A DNA stretch of 5,824 nucleotides, from contig CANDLP010000168.1 in NCBI GenBank assembly GCA_947385505.1, positions 1 through 5,824 of the forward strand, written 5' to 3'. Shown here piece by piece: positions 1 through 5,777 of the stretch. The notes under the pieces were generated by a model. That model worked only from the letters and a program-made list of their open reading frames with translations. It had not been told where the DNA came from and did no database searches. Position numbers and translations under genes: made by a program. Positions within the stretch are counted from its first letter, which is position 1, and each line of letters starts with the position of its first letter. This DNA is from an uncultured Clostridia bacterium. Its GTDB lineage: Bacteria; Bacillota; Clostridia; Oscillospirales; Ruminococcaceae.

Positions 1-43
1 TGACGCTCCGTGACTGGAGTTCAGACGTGTGCTCTTCCGATCT
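1..43. other. Illumina TruSeq adapter contamination, left end
   Basis: These bases are the reverse complement of the TruSeq index-side adapter: one leading T, then the 8-base index in reverse complement (GACGCTCC, bases 2-9), then the adapter arm ending in CTCTTCCGATCT at base 43. This is library sequence, not organism DNA. It is the exact reverse complement of 5778-5820. The genomic insert begins at base 44, in the middle of the MATE gene. Adapter identity comes from knowledge of the standard adapter sequence and is close to certain. Confidence 0.98.
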
Positions 44-1416
44 TGCTGTTTTATCCTTATAAGACAAACAACGCCTATTACCGCCGACATCAGGCCTATG
101 CCCAGATTAGAGATAAGCATGGCTATACCTAAGCTTTCGGCTCCCATTTCAGGGAAGCAGTTTATCATAATAAGCATAGAAGGTATTCTGAACACAAAAA
201 GCCTTGAAAGATTGCATACCATGGAAAGCTTTGTGTAGCCTATGCCGTAAATAAGACCGTTTACCGCCGCGTTTACCCCAAGGGCAATTATGCCGATGCG
301 TTCATATCCGAATATTTTTTCGATAAGAGCGGCTTTTTCAGGATTTCCGTCGGCAAAGTAAAAGGAAATATCGCTTTTAAAGATCGTAAGTATTATAAAA
401 CCCACTGTGGAAATTATAAGATTTATCGCTAATGTGCAGAAGAATATTTTTATCATTCTTCCGTAGTACCCCGCGCTCAGATTATAGCTTTCTATGGAGG
501 ATTCCGAATCCTCGGTACAGTTGGAGATGCTGGTAACGCTGCCGCTTATCTGATTTGAAACACCCAAAGCGCCCGGCGCGTCCTCTCCGTAGCCTATGGC
601 TAAAGAATTCACTATAACCTTGCCCATGGAAAAAACAAATTTTCCCAAAAATACGGGCACGGACAAGGAACATAAGGAACCGATAAAATCTCTTTTAAAG
701 CGGGTGTTTTTTAATGAATAGTGAAAAAGATAGCGCTTTCTTATAAGCATAGTCACGGCATAACAGGTTACCGAAATATCCGCCAGCAATGTTGACATGG
801 CCACCATATCTGTGCCCATTTTCAGCACGGTAACAAATACTACCGTAAACAGCAGCTTAAGGGACATTGACATTATATTGACAAAAAGTATGTTAACCGT
901 AGCTCCCCTTGCCTTCTCAAGACCGAGAAACACCGTGTTGAACATTGAAACGCCGATGGACACAAGCTGTATTCTGAAATAGCCAATGCCGCTTTCAGTC
1001 ATATTCTCGGTGAGCCCCAGCAAAAGCAGGATATTTTTTGACAAGGGCATCAATATAGCCACTAATGCCAAGCCTCCGCAGACAAACAGGGAAAGCACCG
1101 TATTTGCCGCCTGCTTCGCGGCGTCGTATTCGTTTCGCCCGATAAGCCGCGCAACAATTATTGAGCCCCCCGTAGCAAAACCCGACCCCAAAGCGGTAAA
1201 CAAATTTTTTATCTGCGAGATCATAACAACTGAGGATAAGGCGTTGTTGTCGCTTTTTGCCACGACTAAAGTGTCGATTATGCCGCTGAGATAAGAAAAA
1301 GCGCCCAGCAAAATTAAGGGAAGGGAAATACTCAAAACGACAGCCATCGGCTTGCCGTTAAGGATAAATTCCCTTCTTTTTCGATCCTTCTCACTTACAT
1401 TTGAAGTATCAGCCAT
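44..1416 (-). CDS. MATE-family multidrug/toxin efflux transporter, 3' end cut by adapter
   Basis: This is an inner-membrane antiporter of the MATE (MatE) family, which typically exports drugs or metabolites using a Na+ or H+ gradient. Reading down from ATG at 1416, 457 codons are open with no stop before genomic sequence ends at base 44. Since the family is usually about 440-470 residues, only a short tail is probably missing. The protein starts with a charged segment, then ILNGKPMAVVLSISLPLIL (residues 18-36), the usual MatE opening, and DTLVVAK (48-54). GSGFATGGSIIVARLIGRNE (77-96) matches the conserved loop of the first repeat. A second, related half begins near residue 240 (FKRDFIGSLCSLSVPVF). 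Many hydrophobic segments fit about twelve membrane helices. The second-half counterpart of the conserved loop is diverged and acidic (NCTEDSESSIESYN, 299-312). The start lies 13 bases after the ATPase stop, so the two are probably co-transcribed. The only upstream Shine-Dalgarno-like run (AAGGGG, overlapping the ATPase stop region) is about 16 bases from the ATG, which is long. The substrate cannot be read from sequence. Confidence 0.9.
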
Positions 1417-1429
1417 ATTTAATAAATAT

Positions 1430-2530
1430 TTACCCCTTAAGCTTTATTCGTTTTTCCGTTTCTTTATCGAAAAGATAAACATTTTCGTAAGGAATTGCAA
1501 AAACTATGTCCGAATCCATTTCGGGGGAATCATGGGGATCCACCTTAAGTATGGATTTTACGCCGTTTATATCCACATATACGTTTGTGTTGTCCCCCAG
1601 AAGTTCGGTGAGTTCAACGTTGCAGGCAATTTTATATGCGTTGTCCGCGCTTTCTTTTCCCACAAGCTTTACAGCTTCTGGACGGAAGCCGAGAGCGACC
1701 TGTTTTCCCTCGTATTTTTTAAGTATGTCCTGATCGGCTATAATGTTAAGATCAACTATATTGCCTTTGATATTAAGCTTTCCGCCCTTAAGAGTCTCCT
1801 CGATAAAGTTCATGGGCGGTTCGCCGATAAAGCCCGCCACGAACATATTCACGGGATTAAAGTAAAGAGCGTGAGGAGTACCCACCTGCTGAATATACCC
1901 CGACTTCATTACCACTATCCTGTCCGCCATGGTCATGGCCTCGGTCTGGTCATGAGTTACATAAATCGTTGTGGCGCCTGTTTCGCGGTGGATCTGTGTA
2001 ATCTCGGAACGCATGGTAACTCTCTGTTTTGCGTCCAGATTGGACAGCGGCTCGTCCATCAGGAATATATCCACCTTTCTGATAATAGCGCGTCCCACCG
2101 CCACTCTCTGGCGCTGCCCTCCCGAAAGAGCGCGGGGCTTTCTGTCAAGATAATCGGTAAGACCCAGAATTTTCGCGGTGTTCATTACCTTCTTGTCAAT
2201 AACGTCCTCATCGACGCCCTGAAGCATAAGTCCGAAGGCCAGATTGTCGTAAACCGACATATGCGGATAAAGGGCGTAGCTCTGAAAAACCATAGCGACA
2301 CCGCGCTCGCGGGGACCCTTTTCATTGGCTCTTTCGCCGCCGATAAGAAAATCGCCCTTGCTGATATTTTCAAGACCTGCGATCATACGAAGGGTAGTGG
2401 ATTTGCCGCAGCCTGATGATCCGACAAATACGATAAACTCGCCCTTTTCTATTTCCAGGTTAAAGTCGTGAACCGCGTGGAAGCCGTTGGGATAAATTTT
2501 GTTGATGCCTCTTAATGTTAAATATGCCAT
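1430..2530 (-). CDS. ugpC: Carbohydrate ABC transporter ATP-binding protein, MalK/UgpC/MsmX type
   Basis: This is the cytoplasmic ATPase that powers sugar or oligosaccharide uptake by CUT1-type ABC importers. All nucleotide-binding motifs are intact in the 366-residue protein: Walker A GSSGCGKST (37-45), Q-loop Gln83 in VFQSYALYPHMSVYDN, signature LSGGQRQR (135-142), Walker B FLMDE (156-160), D-loop SNLD (163-166) and switch His193 in VTHDQTEAM. After about residue 235 (GFIGEPPMNF) comes the C-terminal OB/TOBE regulatory region typical of MalK, with GFRPEAV at 281-287. Length and architecture are standard for the family. The start is supported by a modest GTGAGAG element 7 bases upstream. No permease or binding-protein gene lies beside it. 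This fits multitask ATPases such as MsmX/MsmK, known to serve several sugar transporters, and the neighbours suggest uronate-oligosaccharide uptake. The symbol reflects the family; malK or msmX would be equally defensible, and the transported sugar is inferred. Confidence 0.95.
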   Translation of the reverse strand: MAYLTLRGINKIYPNGFHAVHDFNLEIEKGEFIVFVGSSGCGKSTTLRMIAGLENISKGDFLIGGERANEKGPRERGVAMVFQSYALYPHMSVYDNLAFGLMLQGVDEDVIDKKVMNTAKILGLTDYLDRKPRALSGGQRQRVAVGRAIIRKVDIFLMDEPLSNLDAKQRVTMRSEITQIHRETGATTIYVTHDQTEAMTMADRIVVMKSGYIQQVGTPHALYFNPVNMFVAGFIGEPPMNFIEETLKGGKLNIKGNIVDLNIIADQDILKKYEGKQVALGFRPEAVKLVGKESADNAYKIACNVELTELLGDNTNVYVDINGVKSILKVDPHDSPEMDSDIVFAIPYENVYLFDKETEKRIKLKG

Positions 2531-2588
2531 AACAGTACTCTCACTTTTCTATGGTTTTTTCCGCACCTGACGGATTTGTGAACGTTTA

Positions 2589-3425
2589 TTACTTTAATTC
2601 AAGGTTTCCGATATTGTCCATATCGTCAAAGGTCTGGTTCTCACCGCACATACCCCAGATAAACGTGTAATTTGAAGTGGCCACGCCGCTGTGAATGGAC
2701 CAGCTTGGAGAAATTACCGCCTGTTCGTTGTGCATAATGATGTGGCGGGTTTCCTCCTTTTGTCCCATCATATGGAAAACAATATTGTCCTCTTCAAGCT
2801 CAAAGTAGAAGTATACTTCCATTCTTCTCTCATGGGTGTGGGAAGGCATGGTGTTCCAGCAGCTTGTTTTGTCAAGCTCGGTCATGCCCATTGCAAGCTG
2901 ACAGGACTTGCAAACAGCGGGGTGAACATACTGATTTATTACGCGCTTGTTCAGATTTTCAGGCGATCCCAAAGGTACGTGGTTCGCCTTTTCTTTTGTA
3001 ATAAACACGGTGGGATATGTCTGATGAGCGGGGCAGGAGTTGATGTAGAACTTGGCGGGCTTGCTTCCGTCTTCGGATTTGAAAGTAATTTCCTTTGTGC
3101 CCATTCCGACATAAAGGCCGTCCTTATAGCCCAGCTTATACTCGGCGCCGTCAAGGGTAACCGTGCCGTTTCCGCCTACGTTGATTATTCCCATTTCGCG
3201 TCTTTCAAGAAAATAGTCAGTGGCAAGCTCTTTTGCGCTTCCCAAAGCCAGATCTTTGCTTACAGGCATTGCGCCCCCCGCAATTATTCTGTCCTGATGA
3301 GAATAGGTAAGCGAAATATCGTCCTTTACAAAAACGTTTTCGATAAGATAATTCTTACGCAGCTCCGCAGTGTCATAATGCTTGGAATCATTGGGGTGAT
3401 TGCTGTATCTGATGTCTAATGTCAT
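2589..3425 (-). CDS. kduI: 5-keto-4-deoxyuronate isomerase (4-deoxy-L-threo-5-hexosulose-uronate ketol-isomerase)
   Basis: KduI (EC 5.3.1.17) is a cytoplasmic zinc-dependent cupin that converts 5-keto-4-deoxyuronate, formed from unsaturated uronates released by polysaccharide lyases, to 2,5-diketo-3-deoxygluconate. The 278-residue protein has the same length as the E. coli enzyme and shares its long conserved blocks: YFLERREMGIINVGG (71-85), WNTMPSHTHERRMEVYFYF (190-208), HMMGQKEETRHIIMHNEQ (218-235) and SPSWSIHSGV (239-248). The metal ligands known in E. coli KduI are all present at the same numbers: His196, His198, Glu203 and His245. An AAGGAGA ribosome binding site sits about 6 bases before the ATG. 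The gene begins 14 bases after the TIM-barrel gene stop and ends in a double stop (TAATAA). The ATPase gene follows after 58 bases, so a shared transcript is likely. The next pathway enzyme, KduD, is not in the window. Confidence 0.97.
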   Translation of the reverse strand: MTLDIRYSNHPNDSKHYDTAELRKNYLIENVFVKDDISLTYSHQDRIIAGGAMPVSKDLALGSAKELATDYFLERREMGIINVGGNGTVTLDGAEYKLGYKDGLYVGMGTKEITFKSEDGSKPAKFYINSCPAHQTYPTVFITKEKANHVPLGSPENLNKRVINQYVHPAVCKSCQLAMGMTELDKTSCWNTMPSHTHERRMEVYFYFELEEDNIVFHMMGQKEETRHIIMHNEQAVISPSWSIHSGVATSNYTFIWGMCGENQTFDDMDNIGNLELK

Positions 3426-3439
3426 GATTTTCTCCTTTT

Positions 3440-4288
3440 TTAAGAGATATTTTTTATGGTTTCTTTTATATGCGACACCGCAAAGGGAATATCGTCTCCC
3501 GTGGTGCCTTCAAAAACAAGATTTGCGTCGGGGCATACTTTAATTATTTCCGATAATATACGTGAGTAATCAAATATGCCCTTTCCCACTCCGCACTGCT
3601 TCAATGAGCCGTCCTCGGCTATTGTACAGTCCTTTATATGGAACACGCATATCCTGTCGCCAAAGGTTTGAAGACCTTCGGCTAATATTTCGTACATTTG
3701 GTTAACGTTTGATTTGTCCAGATAATTGTACAAATCGAATATGATCCTTATATTGTCGGTGCCTATGCTTTTTACCGCGCGGTCTAAGGTTTTTACGTTG
3801 TAGCAGACGTGTCCGAAAGCGCCTTCCATTCCCACTAAAGCGTTTTGTTCCTCGGCATATTCGCACAGCACTGAAAAAGTATTTATTACCCTGTTCAGCG
3901 CTTCTTCCGTGCGGTTCTGAGAGTGGTAAGTCCATTTATCGCCGTTGTAGGAACCCGTTTCCGAGCCGACAATATTGCCCCCAAAGTAATGACAGAGCCT
4001 TAAATAATCCTTGAACACCGCGATACCGTTGTTTATTTTTTCCTCATTTGGATGAACGGGATTGAAATAAGCGCCTATAAGAGGAATGGATTTGCAGTTT
4101 CTTTTAAAGCAGTCGGCGAACCTTTCCGCACGCTCCTTTGCAACGGAAGCAGGGGTATACTCTACGCCGTCAAGCGCTTTATACGCCACTAACTGAACTC
4201 CGTCAAGACCAAGCTCATTAAGCTTTTCGGCAATATTCTCCTCGTTTTTTACGCCTAAATCATGGGCGCGGATAAAAAGCTTGAACAT
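3440..4288 (-). CDS. Sugar phosphate isomerase/epimerase-like TIM-barrel protein, substrate unknown
   Basis: This 282-residue protein looks like the xylose isomerase-like TIM-barrel (AP endonuclease family 2) superfamily, whose members isomerise or epimerise sugars, inositols or sugar acids with a divalent metal. Barrel-strand segments carrying likely metal ligands are visible in order: Glu155 in LVGMEGAFGH, Asp185 in IRIIFDLYNYL, His217 in ICVFHIKDC and Glu260 in NLVFEGTTGDD. This is the usual E-D-H-E set at the ends of strands. An N-terminal LGLDGVQLV (27-35) matches the first helix-strand unit. No signal peptide is present, so it should be cytoplasmic. The ATG is preceded by AAAGGG with a 7-base spacer. 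It is the gene immediately upstream of kduI (14-base gap) and follows the structured 275-bp non-coding stretch. The context implies a role in uronate or deoxy-sugar metabolism, perhaps feeding a side-branch sugar acid into the 2-keto-3-deoxygluconate route. The exact reaction cannot be assigned. It is unlikely to replace KduD, which is a dehydrogenase. Confidence 0.85.
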   Translation of the reverse strand: MFKLFIRAHDLGVKNEENIAEKLNELGLDGVQLVAYKALDGVEYTPASVAKERAERFADCFKRNCKSIPLIGAYFNPVHPNEEKINNGIAVFKDYLRLCHYFGGNIVGSETGSYNGDKWTYHSQNRTEEALNRVINTFSVLCEYAEEQNALVGMEGAFGHVCYNVKTLDRAVKSIGTDNIRIIFDLYNYLDKSNVNQMYEILAEGLQTFGDRICVFHIKDCTIAEDGSLKQCGVGKGIFDYSRILSEIIKVCPDANLVFEGTTGDDIPFAVSHIKETIKNIS

Positions 4289-4352
4289 ATTTTTTCCCTT
4301 TATGCTGTTTTTACAAGATTTGTGCGTGGACTTTCGTGCAGTTTTTTTCCAA

Positions 4353-4403
4353 GACAGGGATGTTAACGTCCAAAGCGTTGACAGGATGTCAACGCCCGAA
4401 GCG
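4353..4403. repeat. Imperfect tandem repeat, two copies of about 25 bases
   Basis: Bases 4353-4377 and 4380-4403 align as direct repeats with 21 of 24 aligned bases identical plus one single-base gap. Each copy begins GACAGG, has TAACG or CAACG in the middle and ends AAGCG. The second copy contributes the right arm of the palindrome at 4375-4395, while the first contains a near-palindrome around GTTAAC. This arrangement could be a duplicated protein-binding site or internal structure of a repeat element. Confidence 0.7.
4375..4395. repeat. Perfect inverted repeat, 9-bp arms with 3-base centre
   Basis: GCGTTGACA (4375-4383) and TGTCAACGC (4387-4395) are exact reverse complements around GGA. 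On the minus strand the right half supplies TTGACA, a perfect -35 hexamer, but no acceptable -10 lies 15-19 bases downstream. The site could be a hairpin or a dimeric regulator operator upstream of the TIM-barrel gene. The sequence alone does not distinguish these. Confidence 0.75.
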
Positions 4404-4420
4404 GCGGCTTCGCCTGCTTC
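4398..4420. repeat. Stem-loop GAAGC/GCTTC with inner GGCG/CGCC
   Basis: GAAGC (4398-4402) pairs with GCTTC (4416-4420), and GGCG (4403-4406) pairs with CGCC (4411-4414), leaving a four-base loop and one bulged base. It lies two bases from the previous palindrome, as part of the same run of hairpins. Confidence 0.6.
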
Positions 4421-4445
4421 TTTGTCGGTATAAATCGCTCACTTC

Positions 4446-4462
4446 GCGGGACTTTTTCCCGC
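4446..4462. repeat. Stem-loop, 6-bp GC-rich arms
   Basis: GCGGGA (4446-4451) is the exact reverse complement of TCCCGC (4457-4462), separated by a five-base pyrimidine loop. It is part of the hairpin run in the non-coding stretch. No U-tract follows on either strand, so it is not a terminator by itself. Confidence 0.6.
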
Positions 4463-4468
4463 ACCCTA

Positions 4469-4495
4469 CTTCCTTTTTGCAGTGCAAAAAGGAAG
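4469..4495. repeat. Perfect 27-base palindrome, 13-bp arms
   Basis: The arms 4469-4481 (CTTCCTTTTTGCA) and 4483-4495 (TGCAAAAAGGAAG) are exact reverse complements around a single G at 4482. As RNA it would fold as a 12-bp stem with a three-base loop. It is the longest perfect inverted repeat in the genomic part of the window. No U-tract follows on the minus strand, so it is not a textbook terminator for kdgK. Confidence 0.8.
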
Positions 4496-4497
4496 CG

Positions 4498-4534
4498 AAA
4501 AAGACATTGGCGGCTACGCCGCTTTTTATTTTTT
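4498..4534 (+). terminator. Intrinsic-terminator-like hairpin with U-tract, best read on the plus strand
   Basis: GCGGC (4510-4514) pairs with GCCGC (4518-4522) around TAC, followed on the plus strand by TTTTTATTTTTT (4523-4534). This is the shape of a rho-independent terminator, but every gene here is on the minus strand. In that direction the hairpin is followed by seven bases and then TTTTT (complement of A4498-A4502), a poor match. It may be one end of the repeat element or a weak bidirectional terminator after kdgK. Confidence 0.4.
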
Positions 4535-4563
4535 CGGATTGATATGAGGAGTTGATGCTGAAA

Positions 4564-5595
4564 TTATCTCTGAACTCTGCCGGAAGCGTCGCCGCCCGCA
4601 AGAGCGTCTACCTCCGCGCGGGTAACCAAGTTGAAATCTCCGGGGATAGTGTGCTTCAACGCGGAAGCCGCAACGGCAAATTCAAGCGCGGATTTAAAGT
4701 CCTTCCCGTCGGCAAGACCGCAGATAAGACCTGCCGCAAATGAATCCCCTCCGCCTACGCGGTCAACGATGGGATGAATGCTGTATTTTCTGGAATGATA
4801 GAATTCTCTTGTTTTTCCGTCCATAATGCAGGCGGACCAATCGTTGTCGGAAGCGGAATGGCTTTCGCGAAGGGAAGATATTATATACTTAAATCCGAAT
4901 TTATCCGCCATCTGATTAAAGATGTCGACATATCCGCCCAGCTCAAGCTCGCCCTTTGTTACGTCGGTGTTGCCGGGCTTAAAGCCGAGAACCTTTTCAG
5001 CGTCCTCTTCGTTTCCTATGCAGACGTCAACGTACTGCATAAGATTGGTCATTATCTTCTGCGCCTTTTCGGAGGACCAGAGCTTTTTGCGGAAGTTCAG
5101 GTCGACGGAAACTGTCACATTGTGCTTTTTAGCGGCTTTCAGCGCAGTCTCGGTGACTTCTGCGGCAAGGTCGGAAACGGCGGGGGTAATGCCCGTAAAA
5201 TGGAACCAATCTGCGTCTTTGAAGATATCGTCAAAGTCAAAGTTGGAGGCGTCGGCTGTTGCGATGGAGGAATGCGCTCTGTCGTATACCACGTTGGAAG
5301 CCCTCATGGAAGCGCCGGTTTCCAAAAAGTAAATGCCCAGTCTTTCGCCACACTTGGCGATATGCTTGGTTTCAACGCCGTATTTTCTGAGAGCGGCCAC
5401 GGCGCAGGCGCCTATGGGGTTGTCGGGAACGGCGGTAACGAATTCCGCCTGATGACCGTAGTTAGCGAGGGAAACGGCTACGTTGGCTTCGCCGCCGCCG
5501 TAGTTTACGTCGAATTCGTCCGCCTGAATAAATTTTTCGTTATTGGGAGTGGAAAGTCTGAGCATTATTTCGCCCATTGTGACTATTTTTGACAT
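4564..5595 (-). CDS. kdgK: 2-keto-3-deoxygluconate kinase (PfkB family)
   Basis: KdgK (EC 2.7.1.45) phosphorylates 2-keto-3-deoxygluconate with ATP to KDPG in the cytoplasm, the last activation step before aldol cleavage. The 343-residue protein is a full ribokinase/PfkB-fold sugar kinase. It shows the opening VTMGEIMLRLS (5-15), a substrate-side glycine motif GGGEANVAVSLANYG (33-47), SVDLNFR (163-169), GNEEDAE (194-200), and the PfkB C-terminal signature DRVGGGDSFAAGL (278-290). Asp284 is the expected catalytic base. GGGD replaces the more common GAGD, an acceptable variant. The C-terminus is intact. The ATG is preceded by TAAGGAG with an 11-base spacer, slightly long but the best site available. 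The gene starts 38 bases after the stop of the truncated right-edge gene, and the hairpin-rich stretch follows it. KduI downstream in the same orientation supports the KDG-kinase call over fructokinase or ribokinase. Confidence 0.93.
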   Translation of the reverse strand: MSKIVTMGEIMLRLSTPNNEKFIQADEFDVNYGGGEANVAVSLANYGHQAEFVTAVPDNPIGACAVAALRKYGVETKHIAKCGERLGIYFLETGASMRASNVVYDRAHSSIATADASNFDFDDIFKDADWFHFTGITPAVSDLAAEVTETALKAAKKHNVTVSVDLNFRKKLWSSEKAQKIMTNLMQYVDVCIGNEEDAEKVLGFKPGNTDVTKGELELGGYVDIFNQMADKFGFKYIISSLRESHSASDNDWSACIMDGKTREFYHSRKYSIHPIVDRVGGGDSFAAGLICGLADGKDFKSALEFAVAASALKHTIPGDFNLVTRAEVDALAGGDASGRVQR

Positions 5596-5633
5596 TTTTT
5601 GTGTTTCTCCTTAGTTAGTATAAAATTATAAAT

Positions 5634-5777
5634 TTATTTCTTTTCAACAAGGTGCACGGCGAAACCACTGAACTCGTCCTTAAGATAAACCACGGTCATT
5701 CTTCCGTCCGCGTCATACTTAGCCGAATCCAAATCCGCTTCAACACCCATGCTCTTAAGCTGATAAACCGCTCTTCT
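5634..5777 (-). CDS. C-terminal fragment, probably the VOC-like tail of a KDPG aldolase (kdgA-type)
   Basis: Only the last 47 codons and the TAA stop are present; the 5' part is lost at the adapter junction (5777/5778), so no start exists here. The peptide contains RAVYQLKSMGVEADLD, then AKYDADGRMTVVYLKDEF and ends SGFAVHLVEKK. This looks like the final strands of a glyoxalase/VOC-type domain. From memory of the family, many clostridial bifunctional 4-hydroxy-2-oxoglutarate/KDPG aldolases carry a C-terminal extension ending in this way (YLKDE, then GFAVHL). That assignment also fits the pathway, since KDPG aldolase would split the KdgK product into pyruvate and glyceraldehyde-3-phosphate. A stand-alone VOC protein is the main alternative. 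That the segment is coding is supported by the clean frame to the edge and the tight 38-base spacing to kdgK. The function is moderately supported only. Confidence 0.55.
   Translation of the reverse strand, partial: RRAVYQLKSMGVEADLDSAKYDADGRMTVVYLKDEFSGFAVHLVEKK

Larger units (their letters stand above)
4289..4563 (-). other. Structured non-coding stretch between kdgK and the TIM-barrel gene
   Basis: This 275-base gap contains no convincing gene. It is rich in inverted repeats: at least five stem-loops fall between 4375 and 4534, and an imperfect tandem repeat covers 4353-4403. It contrasts with the 13-58 base gaps elsewhere in the cluster. The part nearest the TIM-barrel gene (4289-4350) is AT-rich and provides its AAAGGG ribosome binding site. 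The packing of independent hairpins resembles a dispersed intergenic repeat or miniature element more than a classical riboswitch. No riboswitch class that I know is recognisable, and no strong promoter for the downstream genes was found. Confidence 0.6.

Noticed and set aside
29..238. Small plus-strand open frame at the left edge
   Set aside because: Its start codon lies within the adapter sequence and it is antisense to the MATE gene, so it cannot be a natural gene.
1352..2416. 354-codon open frame on the plus strand
   Set aside because: It lies antisense to the well-conserved ATPase gene, its translation resembles no family, and it runs past the start of the MATE gene. The ATPase motifs are unambiguous on the minus strand.
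2531..2588. Possible terminator between kduI and the ATPase gene
   Set aside because: Only a 3-4 bp stem (TCCG/CGGA) is present and no U-tract follows on the minus strand, so it would not terminate efficiently.
2691..3419. 242-codon open frame on the plus strand
   Set aside because: It is wholly antisense to kduI, whose sequence and metal ligands are strongly conserved. The frame is a by-product of codon use.
4336..4601. Short open frames on both strands (68 and 70 codons) across the non-coding stretch
   Set aside because: They run through the palindromes and tandem repeat, so the peptides are low-complexity translations of hairpins. The minus-strand frame also overlaps the end of kdgK. No convincing ribosome binding site was seen.
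4774..5592. 272-codon open frame on the plus strand
   Set aside because: It is antisense to kdgK and has no recognisable motif; the PfkB signatures on the other strand settle the coding strand.
5617..5647. Possible promoter upstream of kdgK: TTGAAA (complement of 5642-5647), 19-base spacer, TATACT (complement of 5617-5622), plus a TATAAT at 5625-5630
   Set aside because: The region is very AT-rich, so such hexamers arise easily. The 19-base spacer is long, and TATAAT has no good -35 at 17 bases. The 38-base gap suggests read-through from the upstream gene.
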